Source: Alphaproteobacteria bacterium (GTDB taxonomy: Bacteria; Pseudomonadota; Alphaproteobacteria; UBA828). Taken from it: a stretch of DNA of 59,732 nucleotides. The notes beneath the pieces are model-generated. The model worked only from the letters and a program-made list of their open reading frames with translations, was not told the DNA's origin and did not search any database. Every line of letters starts with the position of its first letter. Position 1 is the first letter of the stretch. The stretch spans positions 1 to 59,732 of the forward strand of contig SHWC01000009.1 of the NCBI GenBank assembly GCA_009691045.1. The letters run 5' to 3'. The position numbers and the translations under genes were made by a program. Below are positions 24,640 to 34,401 of the stretch, one piece after another.

Positions 24640-25647
24640 ATGACGAGACTAGGCAAGTCGGCAGCAGCGGCGTTTGTGGTGTGGCTGAGTTTCGGCGGAC
24701 GCCGCGCTGAGGCGGCTTGGGAGGCCGAACATTGGTTGACGGCCGGGTTCGGCACGACCGCCCTGCTTGGCGCCGGCGTGATCATTCTTTTCCTGACCAT
24801 TCTAAAGCGCGCCGCGCGCGAGCGCGCCGCGCACGAGGCCGCCTTGGCGCGTTTGAGCCAGGCCAATGAGACCGCCCGCGCCGCGCTCGCTTATGCCCCC
24901 GCCTTGATCCTCTATTGGCGTCGCGGCCAGCCCGAGGCCGAGCTGATCAACAGGCTGAAATCGTCGCTAGCACCCTTTGGCAACCTCGTCGTGCGCCGCC
25001 TTGATGACCTCGCCGGCCAACTCGATAGCAAAGACTTCGATGAACTGCGCGGCCGCCTCGCACGCCTTGAGCCGGGCGATACGCTAAGACAAACCTGCTA
25101 TAGCGCCGATGGCGGAAAATGCTTCGAGGCCGCCGCGGTGGCCGACGATCAAAGCATCTGCCTGACACTCAGGGATTCGACGATCGAGGTGAACACCCTC
25201 TCTCGCCTCGAAGCAGAGGTTGGTGCGCAGCGTCAGGCCGCGACGGGCTTGAAGGCAGTCGCCGACGCGATTTCAATTCCGATGTGGCGGCGCGATGCCT
25301 CGCTCTCGCTTGTCTGGTGCAACCCGGCCTACGCCGCGGCGGGCGGGCGCATCACGCTCGGCGGGCGGCGCGATGAAACATCGGTGATCATCTGGGTGGC
25401 TGATACCGGCGTTGGCATCGACCGCGAGGAACAGAACAATGTGTTTCGGAAATTCCATCGCGGTACCTCCCCGCTCGCGCGCCAAACGGGCGCCGGCCTA
25501 GGCCTTTCGCTCGTGCGCTACTTCGTTGAACTTCACGGCGGAAGGCTGCAACTTGATTCCCAAGCCGAGGTCGGCACCACGGTGACTTGTTACTTCCCGA
25601 TCGAGGCAAAGGCAAACCCCGACACGGTATCGCCCTTCGTCCCATGA
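24640..25647 (+). pseudogene. Sensor histidine kinase with internal deletion (no H-box or N-box)
   Basis: A 335-residue remnant of a larger membrane kinase. It keeps an N-terminal hydrophobic segment (AAFVVWLSFGG), a second membrane span (about 45-63, LLGAGVIILFLTILKRA), a divergent linker region and the start of a PAS domain (MWRRDASLSLVWCNPAYAAA). It then jumps directly to GGRITLGGRRDETS, VADTGVGI (G1 box), NVFRKFHRG and GAGLGLSLVRYFVELHGG (G2 box). The rest of the PAS, the phospho-accepting His region and the N-box are absent, yet the frame is open. Start ATG 24640 lies after ahcY; the stop overlaps tsaE (ATGA). A catalytically active kinase is not expected; a sensory or ATP-binding leftover is possible. 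Confidence 0.75.
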
Positions 25648-26153
25648 AACAGGCCCAGGCTAGGATGACGCCACAGGAAGACCCGAGCCTCATGGTAGAG
25701 CTCGCCAATCTGGCCGCCACCGAGCGGCTCGCGGCACGCCTCGCGGAAGAGGCGCGGCCGGGCGATGTGATCGGCCTTGAAGGGCCGCTCGGCGCCGGCA
25801 AAACAGCCTTCGCGCGCGGCTTCATTGCGGCGCTCCTGGGTCCGCTCGACGTGCCGAGCCCGACCTTCACGTTGGTTCAGATTTATGAGGGGGCGGCGGC
25901 GCCGATTTGGCATTTCGACCTCTATCGCCTGACCAAGCCCATGGAAGCCGATGAGCTTGGTCTCGACGATGCGCTGGCCGCCGGGATCACGTTGATCGAA
26001 TGGCCCGAGCGACTGGGCGATCGAATGCCGCCTAACCGGCTTATCCTCAGGCTTGACCCCGGGCCAAACGAGGGTGCGCGGCGTGCCCACCTGAGTGCGC
26101 ATGGCCCGCGGGCGCGCCAATGGCTTGATGCGGTGCGTGAGGCCATGTCATGA
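25644..26153 (+). CDS. tsaE: tRNA t6A37 threonylcarbamoyladenosine biosynthesis ATPase TsaE
   Basis: A 169-residue P-loop protein of the TsaE family, which drives the TsaBD complex in making the t6A base next to the anticodon of ANN-decoding tRNAs. Walker A LEGPLGAGKTAFARGF, then PSPTFTLVQIYEG, HFDLYRLTKPMEADELGLDD and ITLIEWPERLGDRMP, all hallmarks. The chosen ATG 25644 overlaps the kinase stop; ATGs at 25665 and 25692 are alternatives. Its stop overlaps the amgK start. Confidence 0.94.
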   Translation: MKQAQARMTPQEDPSLMVELANLAATERLAARLAEEARPGDVIGLEGPLGAGKTAFARGFIAALLGPLDVPSPTFTLVQIYEGAAAPIWHFDLYRLTKPMEADELGLDDALAAGITLIEWPERLGDRMPPNRLILRLDPGPNEGARRAHLSAHGPRARQWLDAVREAMS

Positions 26154-27163
26154 GCGATCGCGATGCGCTGATCGCGCGCTTTCTCGACCAAGCCGGCTGG
26201 GGCCGCGCGATCCGCCGGCCGCTCGCCGGCGACGCCTCGTTTCGCCATTATGATCGCCTGACGCTCGATGGCACCACGGCCGTGCTGATGGACGCGCCGC
26301 CACCCAAGGAGGATGTTCGCCCTTTTCTTGGCATTGCGCGCCATTTGAGCGGGCTCGGCTACAGCGCGCCCGCGATCATGGCGGCCGATGAGGCGCTCGG
26401 CCTCGTTCTGCTCGAAGATCTGGGTGACGATCTCTATACGCGCGTTCTCAAGGGCGCCAATGCCGAACGAGAGATGGCGCTTTATGCCGCGGCGATCGAC
26501 CTGCTGGCCGATCTTCATACGCGACCCGCGCCCCCCGACCTCGCGCGCTATGACGAGGCGCGGCTCTTGGCCGAGACCGAATTGTTCCTCGATTGGTATA
26601 TCCCGCGCCGCTTTGGACGAACGGCCGAGCCGGCCGAGCGCGAGGCCTATCGCGCGACATGGCGCGCGGTATTGCCGCTGGCCTGGCGCGCGCCCGCCGC
26701 GCTCGCGCTCCGCGACTATCATGCCGACAATTTGATTTGGCTCTCGGCGGTTCGGCAAAAGGCCGGCGACCCAACCGGATTTCATCGCGTTGGCTTACTC
26801 GATTTTCAAGACGCCATCGTAGCGCCATTCCCCTATGATCTCGTGTCGCTGCTCGAAGATGCACGGCGCGACGTGCCGATGCCGATCGTCGAGGCGATGA
26901 TGATGCGCTATCTGGCCGCGCGGCCTGAGCTCGACGAAGCCATTTTTTGCACCGCCTATGCCGTGCTCGGCGCGCAACGCAATGTGCGCATTCTGGGCAT
27001 CTTCTCGCGCCTCGCCGTGCGCGATGGCAAAGAGCGCTATTTGGGCTTCTTGCCGCGCGTGTGGGGCTTGGTTGAACGCGATTTGGCGCACCCTTCGCTG
27101 GCCCCGGTCGCGGCGTGGTTCGCGCGCGCCGCCCCGCCCGACACGCGTGAGCGCGACGCATGA
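26150..27163 (+). CDS. amgK: Aminoglycoside-phosphotransferase-fold sugar kinase, AmgK-like
   Basis: A 337-residue APH-fold kinase. Brenner-type catalytic motif LRDYHADNLIW (HADN at residues 191-194) and metal-binding LLDFQDAI (218-222) are intact; the nucleotide-binding lobe has LAGDASFRHYDRL and LVLLEDLGDD. In Pseudomonas, AmgK phosphorylates MurNAc/GlcNAc at the anomeric carbon and is encoded next to MurU. Here the next gene, overlapping by 4 nt, is MurU-like, so the cell-wall recycling role is strongly suggested. Annotation pipelines often call it just a phosphotransferase. Confidence 0.85.
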   Translation: MSDRDALIARFLDQAGWGRAIRRPLAGDASFRHYDRLTLDGTTAVLMDAPPPKEDVRPFLGIARHLSGLGYSAPAIMAADEALGLVLLEDLGDDLYTRVLKGANAEREMALYAAAIDLLADLHTRPAPPDLARYDEARLLAETELFLDWYIPRRFGRTAEPAEREAYRATWRAVLPLAWRAPAALALRDYHADNLIWLSAVRQKAGDPTGFHRVGLLDFQDAIVAPFPYDLVSLLEDARRDVPMPIVEAMMMRYLAARPELDEAIFCTAYAVLGAQRNVRILGIFSRLAVRDGKERYLGFLPRVWGLVERDLAHPSLAPVAAWFARAAPPDTRERDA

Positions 27164-27888
27164 TCAAACCGCCGCAACGCGCCATGGTATTGGCAGCCGG
27201 CAAGGGGCTGCGCTTGCGCCCGATCACCGATCGTGTGCCGAAGCCCTTGGTCAAGGTTGGCCGGCGCGCGCTGATCGATTATTCGCTCGATGCGCTGCGC
27301 GCGGCCGGCGTGCGGGAGGCCGTGGTCAACGCCCATTATCTGGCCGAGGCGATCGAGACATTCGTCGCCGATTATCAAAAGGCACACCCGGCCTTACGCC
27401 TTCATCTCTCGCGCGAGGATGAGCTGCTCGAAACCGGTGGCGGTGTGATGCAGGCGCGCAAATTACTCGGCGATGAGCCGTTCTATGTCATGAATTCCGA
27501 CGTCATCGTGCGCGATGGGGCGACGCCAGCTTTGCATAGGCTCGCCCAGGCCTTCGACGCAACGCGCATGGATGCCTTGCTCCTTTTACAACCCGTCGCG
27601 CAAGCGCTCGGCTATGACGGCAAGGGCGATTATGTGCGTTCGCCCGAGGGCCGACTGACCAGCCGCGGCACCGTGCCCAGCGCGCCCTTCGTCTTCACCG
27701 GCGCGCAAATTCTAACGCCGCGTTTGCTCGACGGCGCACCCGATGGCGCGTTCTCGTTGAAATTGCTCTATGACCGAGCCGAGGCCGCGCAACGCCTGTT
27801 CGGCCTCATCCACGATGGCGCCTGGCTCCATATCGGCACCCCTGATGGGCTTGCGCTGGCCGAGCGGGCGATCGCGGCCGCGCCATGA
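27160..27888 (+). CDS. murU: N-acetylmuramate-1-phosphate uridylyltransferase, MurU-like
   Basis: A 242-residue nucleotidyltransferase with the sugar-nucleotide pyrophosphorylase signature MVLAAGKGLRLRPITDRVPKPL, the VNAHYLAEAIE segment, EDELLETGGGVMQAR, and NSDVIVRDG with the metal-binding Asp. Size and neighbours match MurU, which makes UDP-MurNAc from MurNAc-1-phosphate and by-passes the fosfomycin-sensitive de novo route. It overlaps amgK upstream and addB downstream, each by 4 nt. Confidence 0.86.
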   Translation: MIKPPQRAMVLAAGKGLRLRPITDRVPKPLVKVGRRALIDYSLDALRAAGVREAVVNAHYLAEAIETFVADYQKAHPALRLHLSREDELLETGGGVMQARKLLGDEPFYVMNSDVIVRDGATPALHRLAQAFDATRMDALLLLQPVAQALGYDGKGDYVRSPEGRLTSRGTVPSAPFVFTGAQILTPRLLDGAPDGAFSLKLLYDRAEAAQRLFGLIHDGAWLHIGTPDGLALAERAIAAAP

Positions 27889-30800
27889 ACGAGGCGCGTG
27901 CGAAGGCGCGCGCCCCTGTTGTTTATGCGATCCCTGCTGGCTTGCCCTTTGCCGACGCCCTGGCTGAGGCGTTGCTCGGCCGTGGGCCTTTAAGCCTCCA
28001 TTCCGCTGATCCTCTGGCGATTGCACGCGCGGAAATTTTCGTGCCGACGCGCCGTGCCGCGCGTGCGCTGAGCGATGCTTTAGTACGCCAGAGCGGCGCA
28101 CGAGCGACGCTTCTACCGCGCATTCGCCCCTTTGGCGATCTCGACGATGACGAGCCGAGCCTCGATGGCGATGGCATTGGCGGGCTCGACGCTCTGCCGC
28201 CCGCCGCCGATCCGCTATCGCGCGATTTTCTTCTGATGCGCCTCGTCATGGCGTGGCAAATGAAAAAGACCGGCAAGCCCAGCGTGCGCGCCGATGAAGC
28301 GGCGCAGCTGGCCCGCGCGCTTGGGCGCTTTATAGATGAATTACACAGCGAGCGCGTCGACCCCGCGGCGCTGAAGGACCTCGCCCCCGAACGCTTCGCC
28401 GCGCATTGGCAAGAGATCGTCGCGTTTCTTGCCATCGTGACGCATGAATGGCCGCTTCTCCTCGAGCGCATTGGCTTGATGGACCATGTCGCGCGGCGCA
28501 ATGCGGTGCTTGAAGCTTTGGCCCAGCGCTGGACCAAAGATCCACCACCGCACCCCGTGATTGCCGCGGGCTCGACCGGTAGCCTGCCGGCGACCGCCGA
28601 TTTGATCGCCGCCATCGCTCGCCTCCCCAAAGGCGCGGTCGTGTTGCCTGGGCTCGACCGCACGCTTGATGACGAGGCTTGGGCCGCGCTCGACCCCTCG
28701 CACCCGCAATTCGGGTTGAAGAATTTGACCGAACGGCTCGGTGTCCCGCGCAGCATGGTTACCGATCTCGGCGCGACGCCACAATCGCGCGCCGCGCGTC
28801 TCGCGCTGATCGCCGAGGCGTTGCGCCCAGCAATAACCACCGAAGTCTGGCGTAATTTGCCCGCACTCGACGCCTCCGCGCTCATCGGTCTTGCGCGCGT
28901 TGAATGCGCCAATGAGGACGACGAGGCCGGCGTGATTGCCTTAAAATTACGCGAGACGCTCGAAACCCCAACCAAGACCGCCGCGTTGGTTACCGCCGAT
29001 CGAGGCCTCGCGCGGCGCGTCGTGGCGCGGCTCGAACGCTATGGCATCGAGGTCGATGATTCGGCCGGGCGACCACTCGCGCTGACGCCGCCCGGCGCCT
29101 TTCTCCGTCTGATCGGCGCGCTCGCGATCGAACAAGTCGCGCCTGTGTCACTCCTCGCATTGCTGAAACACCCACTCGCCGCCGGCGGTTTGGCGCCCGA
29201 GACATTTCGCCGTCAGGTGCGCGCTCTCGAGCTCGCCTGCCTGCGCGGCCCACGCCCATCGCCGGGCTTCAATGGTGTACGCGCCGCGCTCGACGATGCC
29301 ATCGCTGAAGCAAAGACCGAGCCCCGTCGCAAAGAGCTTGGCGCGTTGAGCTCATGGCTCGATCGCGTGACCCAGGCCTATAAACCCTTCGCCGATTCAA
29401 TGGCGGCGCCACGCGCGACGATCGCGGCCTTGCTCGCCGCTCATATCGGCCTCGCCGAGTGGCTTGCCGCGACCGATCGAGAGCACGGCCCGAGCCGGCT
29501 ATGGGCCGGCGAGGCGGGTGAGCGCGCCGCAAGTTTTGTCGCGGACATCGCCGAGGCCGCCGCCGACGCGCCGGAGATCGCGCCCGCCTCCTACCCCGCT
29601 CTGATCGAAGCGCTCATGGCGGGGCTCATGGTTCGCCCGTCACGGCCGCGCCATTCGCGCCTCTCTATTTGGGGGCCGCTCGAAGCACGCCTGCAAAGCG
29701 CGGATTTGATGATCCTCGGCGGCTTGAACGAAGGCAGCTGGCCGCCTGAACCGAAACCCGACCCCTGGCTCAGCCGGCCGATGCGCGCAGCGGTCGGCCT
29801 GTCGCCACCGGAGCGACGCATCGGCCTCGCGGCGCACGACTTCGTGCAATGTTGCGGCGCGCCGGAGGTCTTGCTGACGCACGCGCGCCGGGCCGGCACC
29901 TCGCCCACCATTGCCTCACGTTGGCTGACGCGGCTCGATGCCTTGATCGGCCTTGTCGCACCCAACGCGCGTGCGCAAATCGATGCGCATCATCTTCGCG
30001 CCTGGCAGAGCGCGCTTGATGCCCCAGCGCGCGTTGAACCCTGCGCCCCACCCGCGCCCCGCCCGCCACTGCACACGCGACCGAGGCAGCTCTCGGTCAC
30101 GGCGGTCGAAACCTGGCTCGCCGATCCCTACTCGATCTATGCGCGCTACATTCTGCGTCTTAAGCCGCTTGATGAGCTCGATGCCGACCCAGGCGCGGCC
30201 GAGCGCGGCAGTTTGATTCACGACGTGTTCGATGCCTTTGTGCGCGACCATCCAAGAGATTTGCCCGACCATGCCTTGGCGCAATTGATTGAGGCGGGCC
30301 GCGCACGCTTTGCCGCGCTGGCGCATCGGCCGACCATCATGGCGTTTTGGTGGCCGCGTTTTGAACGCATCGCAGCCTGGTTCATCGAGGCCGAACGCGA
30401 GCGTCGCGCCGAAGGCACCCATCCGTGCGCGACCGAAATCAGCGGCACGCTTAGTTTCGACGCGCCGGGCGGCACCTTCACCCTAAGCGCCAAGGCCGAC
30501 CGCATCGACCGCAAGGCCGACGGCGCCCTCGTCATCATCGACTACAAGACCGGCACGGTACCCTCGAAGAACGACGTGGAAAACGGCAAGCGCGCTCAAT
30601 TGCCGCTTGAGGCCGCAATTGCGTTGGCCCGTGGCTTCGGCGCCGCCGTGCCCGACGCACCGGTCACCGCGCTTGAATATTGGCGCTTAAGTGGCGGTGA
30701 GGAGCCCGGCAAGGTCATCCGCGTCGGCAAGGACGCTGAGGCATTGGCGCGCCGCTTGCTCGCACGGCTGCAAGATTATGTCGCGGGCTTCGACGACCCC

Positions 30801-30905
30801 ACTATGCCCTATCGTGTCGAGCCGCGGCCTTCGCTCATCAGGCCCTATCAGGATTACGCCCATCTGGCGCGCATCGGCGAGTGGTCGGTGGAACCAGCGC
30901 CATGA
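27885..30905 (+). CDS. addB: Double-strand break repair protein AddB
   Basis: A 1006-residue AddB of the alphaproteobacterial type, partner of AddA in end resection at Chi-like sites. The N-terminal half is a degenerate helicase (FVPTRRAARALSDALVRQ near the start, GLDRTLDDEAWAALDPSHPQFG, LNEGSWPPEPKPDPWLSRPMR); the C-terminal half is a RecB-family nuclease with LSVTAVETWLADPYSIYARY, RGSLIHDVFDAF and the catalytic VIIDYKTGTVPS. The Cys cluster of Firmicute AddB is not evident. It overlaps murU and addA by 4 nt on either side. Confidence 0.94.
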   Translation: MNEARAKARAPVVYAIPAGLPFADALAEALLGRGPLSLHSADPLAIARAEIFVPTRRAARALSDALVRQSGARATLLPRIRPFGDLDDDEPSLDGDGIGGLDALPPAADPLSRDFLLMRLVMAWQMKKTGKPSVRADEAAQLARALGRFIDELHSERVDPAALKDLAPERFAAHWQEIVAFLAIVTHEWPLLLERIGLMDHVARRNAVLEALAQRWTKDPPPHPVIAAGSTGSLPATADLIAAIARLPKGAVVLPGLDRTLDDEAWAALDPSHPQFGLKNLTERLGVPRSMVTDLGATPQSRAARLALIAEALRPAITTEVWRNLPALDASALIGLARVECANEDDEAGVIALKLRETLETPTKTAALVTADRGLARRVVARLERYGIEVDDSAGRPLALTPPGAFLRLIGALAIEQVAPVSLLALLKHPLAAGGLAPETFRRQVRALELACLRGPRPSPGFNGVRAALDDAIAEAKTEPRRKELGALSSWLDRVTQAYKPFADSMAAPRATIAALLAAHIGLAEWLAATDREHGPSRLWAGEAGERAASFVADIAEAAADAPEIAPASYPALIEALMAGLMVRPSRPRHSRLSIWGPLEARLQSADLMILGGLNEGSWPPEPKPDPWLSRPMRAAVGLSPPERRIGLAAHDFVQCCGAPEVLLTHARRAGTSPTIASRWLTRLDALIGLVAPNARAQIDAHHLRAWQSALDAPARVEPCAPPAPRPPLHTRPRQLSVTAVETWLADPYSIYARYILRLKPLDELDADPGAAERGSLIHDVFDAFVRDHPRDLPDHALAQLIEAGRARFAALAHRPTIMAFWWPRFERIAAWFIEAERERRAEGTHPCATEISGTLSFDAPGGTFTLSAKADRIDRKADGALVIIDYKTGTVPSKNDVENGKRAQLPLEAAIALARGFGAAVPDAPVTALEYWRLSGGEEPGKVIRVGKDAEALARRLLARLQDYVAGFDDPTMPYRVEPRPSLIRPYQDYAHLARIGEWSVEPAP

Positions 30906-33900
30906 GCACGACCACACAAATCGAGCCGCGCCTCCGCGCGCTTGAGCCCGATGCCACGGTTTGGGTCACCGCCTCGGCCGGCAGCGGCAAGACACGGCTT
31001 TTGACTGAGCGCGTGATCCGTTTGTTGATTGGCGGCACGGCACCCGAGCGCATTCTCTGCGTCACCTTCACGCGCGCGGCCGCGGCCGTGATGGCACAAC
31101 GGATCAACCAAACCCTCGCGACCTACGCCACCACCGATGACCTTAAGCTCGATGAGGCGCTCGCCTCATTGCTTGGCCGCGCCGCGCGGCAAGACGAGCG
31201 CCGCCGCGCGCGCCAATTATTTGCCCAGGTGCTCGATGTGCCGGGCGGCATGCGCATTCTCACCATTCACGCCTTTTGCCAATCCTTGTTGCGGCGCTTC
31301 CCGCTTGAAGCCGGGCTCGCGCCGCACTTCGACGTGCTCGACCAGCCGGGCCAACGCGCGCTATTGGCCGATGCCGAAGCGCAGCTGTTCGCCGAGGCCG
31401 GCGCCGCGCCCAATAGCCCGGCCGCGTGCGCGCTCGGCCGGCTGAGCCCGGCCTTCGACGAAGCGCGCTTTGCTGAAATGATTGACGCCTTGCGTCTTGA
31501 ACGCGCGCGGTTCGTCGCTGCGCGCGCTGCCTTTGGCGGCATCGATGCGCTCATTGGCGCTGTCTATCGCCGGCTTGGCGTGCCCAATGGCTCCGATGAA
31601 TCCCATGTCGTGGCGGAGGCCGCCGCCGACGGCGCGTTCGATCGCGACGCATTGAGCCGCGCCGTCACGGCCCTCGATCGCCTTGGCTTGAAAACCGACA
31701 AAGATCGCAGCGCCAAGATCAAGGCCTGGCTCGCCGGCGATCACGACCAGCGCGCGGAGACCTTCGCTTCATACATTGTGGCCCTCTTGACCAAGGAAGA
31801 CCTTAGTCCCCGCGTCAACCTCGCGACCAAGGCCGTTATTAGTGCGGCGCCCGAGGCCAATGAGGCCCTCATTCGCGAGCAGACCCGGTTGCTCGATGTC
31901 ATCGAACGGCGACGCAGCGCGACACTCGCGGCAAACACCGCAGCCTCTCTGCACGTTGAAGCGCGCTTCGATGCGCTCTATGCCAATGAAAAGGCACACC
32001 GCGCCGCGCTCGACTTCAATGATCAGATTGAAGAAGCCCGCGCGCTTCTGGAAGAAAAAGGCGCCGGCGCCTGGGTGCTCTATAAGCTCGATGGCGGGCT
32101 CGATCATATTCTGCTCGACGAAGCGCAAGATACCGCGCCCGCCCAATGGCGCGTGATTGCGGCACTCGCGGCCGAGTTTTTCGCCGGCCTCGGCGCGCGT
32201 GAGCAAAAGCGCACCGTGTTCGCGGTCGGCGATGAAAAACAATCGATCTTCAGCTTTCAGGGCGCGGATGTTGAGGCGCTTGAGACCGAGCGCGAGCGCC
32301 TGATGACGAGCGTGCGCGCGGCCGCTTTGCCGTTTCACGATGTGCCGTTGGTGCGCTCATACCGCTCGACCGCGCCCGTGCTGCGCCTGGTCGATGCGAC
32401 CTTCGCCGATGACACGGCGCGCCAAGGCGTGGCCCGCGATGACGGACCGATTCACCACACGGTGGACCGTGAAGGCCAGGCTGGCCTGGTTGAGCTTTGG
32501 CCGATGGTCGAACGCGGCGAACGAGAGACCGCCGATCCGTTCGATCTGCCACTGACCCAAGAAGCCGGGGATGATCCCGAAGCGCGCCTCGCGCGTTATG
32601 TCGCGGGCCGCATCGTGCGCTGGTTGAGACCACGCGATGAGGCCGCGCGCGCCGAGGCCCGGCTGTTGGCGCGCGGCCGCGACATCACGGCCGGCGACAT
32701 CTTGGTGCTGGTGCGCCATCGCACCAGCTTCGTGCCGCGCCTCGTTGCCTTTCTGAAAAAAGAAAACGTGCCGGTCGCCGGTGTCGACCGCATGATCGTA
32801 ACCGAACAACTCGCGGTGAAAGATCTCCTCGCGCTCGCCCAGGCGCTCTTGCTGCCGCAAGACGATTTGAATTTTGCGTGTTTGCTCAAGAGCCCTTTGA
32901 TTGGCTTCAACGACGACGAATTGTTCGCGCTGGCTCACGGCCGCGAAGGCGCCTCGCTGTGGCAGATCTTGACCGCGCAACAAAATGAAAGCCACGTATT
33001 CGCCGCGACCCATGGATGGTTTTCGGCGCTTCTGGCGCGCGCCGACTTCTTGCCCCCGTTTGAATTGTTCGCTGGCGTGCTGGCGCGAGGCGGTCGGGCC
33101 AAACTATTGGCGCGCCTCGGCCCCGAAGCGAATGACGCGATCGATCAACTGCTCAGCCTCGCGCTTGATTTTGAGCGCTATCATGCGCCGTCTTTGCAGG
33201 GCTTTCTGCATTGGTTGCGCACGAGCCAAGGCGATATCAAGCGCGACCTCGAGCACGGCCGCGATGAAGTGCGCGTGATGACGGCGCATGGCGCCAAGGG
33301 TCTGCAAGCGCCGGTCGTGATTCTGCCCGACACAACAGGCCTGCCAACCTTTAAACCCAAGGTGCTGTGGACCGAGGCCAGCGCCAAGGAACCAGCCTTG
33401 CCATTGGTCCCCGTGCGCGCCGCCCATCTCGATGCCATGGGCCAGGCGAGCTATCAGGCGAAGCAGGCGATGATGGCGGCGGAATATCGCCGTTTGCTTT
33501 ATGTCGCGCTGACTCGCGCCGAGGATCGACTTTATGTCGGCGGTTGGGGCGGCGCGCGGGAGGCGCCCGCGGATTGTTGGTATCGTTTGATCGAGGCCGG
33601 CTTCGCGCGGCTCGATGATGCGCAATCGGTCGCGCTGCCTGGGCTTGGCGATGGCAAACGCCTTGCCAACGCGCAGACCAAGGCACCCGACCGCGCCAAA
33701 ACCGATGAGGCGGCGCCCGCGCCCGCGCCGCCACTGCCGGATTGGGCGAGGCAACCGCCCTCGCCCGACCGCCGCCCGCCCAAAACCGTCACACCCTCGC
33801 GCCGCTTCGGCGCCGAGCTCATGCCGAGCTCGCCTTTATCACAGGCCGGTGATTCGGCGCGTCGACGTGGCCGCCTGATTCATCGTCTGCTCGAGCTTTT

Positions 33901-34348
33901 GCCCGAGACCACGCCCGCGCAACGCCCCGCCGCCCTCGCCCGCTATTTGGGGCGCCCATCGCTCGGGCTTAGCCCGCTTGAGATCGAGGAAATCTCAGGC
34001 GCCATTGGCCGCGTGCTGAACGAGCCAAACCTGTTCCCCCTCTTCGGCCCCGATAGCCTGGCTGAGGTGCCTTTAGCGGCCGAAATCGACGGCGCGCTGA
34101 TTGCCGGCCAAGTCGACCGACTGGTCGTGACGCCCGAACAAATCTTTGTGCTCGATTATAAGACCGGCACCGTGGTGCCTGAGACGGCCGCCCAGGTGGC
34201 GCCCAGCTATATCGCCCAAATGGCGGCCTATCGCGCGGTGCTGCGGCTTGCTTTTCCGGGTCGAACGGTCGCTTGCGGCCTGCTGTTCACGGATCGACCG
34301 GTGCTGCACTGGCTGGAAGATTCATTACTCGACGCCTTCGCACCTTGA
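30902..34348 (+). CDS. addA: ATP-dependent nuclease subunit A, AddA
   Basis: A 1148-residue UvrD-like helicase plus RecB-type nuclease. Walker A TASAGSGKTRLL at about residues 23-34, RILCVTFTRAAAAVMAQRI, ILTIHAFCQSLLRR, Walker B HILLDEAQDTAP, GDEKQSIFSFQGAD, VMTAHGAKGLQAPVVILPD, YVALTRAEDRLYV, and C-terminal nuclease motif QIFVLDYKTGTV. ATG 30902 overlaps the addB stop; the frame opens seven codons earlier. With AddB it resects double-strand breaks for RecA loading. Confidence 0.96.
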   Translation: MSTTTQIEPRLRALEPDATVWVTASAGSGKTRLLTERVIRLLIGGTAPERILCVTFTRAAAAVMAQRINQTLATYATTDDLKLDEALASLLGRAARQDERRRARQLFAQVLDVPGGMRILTIHAFCQSLLRRFPLEAGLAPHFDVLDQPGQRALLADAEAQLFAEAGAAPNSPAACALGRLSPAFDEARFAEMIDALRLERARFVAARAAFGGIDALIGAVYRRLGVPNGSDESHVVAEAAADGAFDRDALSRAVTALDRLGLKTDKDRSAKIKAWLAGDHDQRAETFASYIVALLTKEDLSPRVNLATKAVISAAPEANEALIREQTRLLDVIERRRSATLAANTAASLHVEARFDALYANEKAHRAALDFNDQIEEARALLEEKGAGAWVLYKLDGGLDHILLDEAQDTAPAQWRVIAALAAEFFAGLGAREQKRTVFAVGDEKQSIFSFQGADVEALETERERLMTSVRAAALPFHDVPLVRSYRSTAPVLRLVDATFADDTARQGVARDDGPIHHTVDREGQAGLVELWPMVERGERETADPFDLPLTQEAGDDPEARLARYVAGRIVRWLRPRDEAARAEARLLARGRDITAGDILVLVRHRTSFVPRLVAFLKKENVPVAGVDRMIVTEQLAVKDLLALAQALLLPQDDLNFACLLKSPLIGFNDDELFALAHGREGASLWQILTAQQNESHVFAATHGWFSALLARADFLPPFELFAGVLARGGRAKLLARLGPEANDAIDQLLSLALDFERYHAPSLQGFLHWLRTSQGDIKRDLEHGRDEVRVMTAHGAKGLQAPVVILPDTTGLPTFKPKVLWTEASAKEPALPLVPVRAAHLDAMGQASYQAKQAMMAAEYRRLLYVALTRAEDRLYVGGWGGAREAPADCWYRLIEAGFARLDDAQSVALPGLGDGKRLANAQTKAPDRAKTDEAAPAPAPPLPDWARQPPSPDRRPPKTVTPSRRFGAELMPSSPLSQAGDSARRRGRLIHRLLELLPETTPAQRPAALARYLGRPSLGLSPLEIEEISGAIGRVLNEPNLFPLFGPDSLAEVPLAAEIDGALIAGQVDRLVVTPEQIFVLDYKTGTVVPETAAQVAPSYIAQMAAYRAVLRLAFPGRTVACGLLFTDRPVLHWLEDSLLDAFAP

Positions 34349-34401
34349 CCCGAGGGGCCCGCCACCCCAACATCCTCCTAGCCTCTAACGGAGTCTCTCG
34401 A

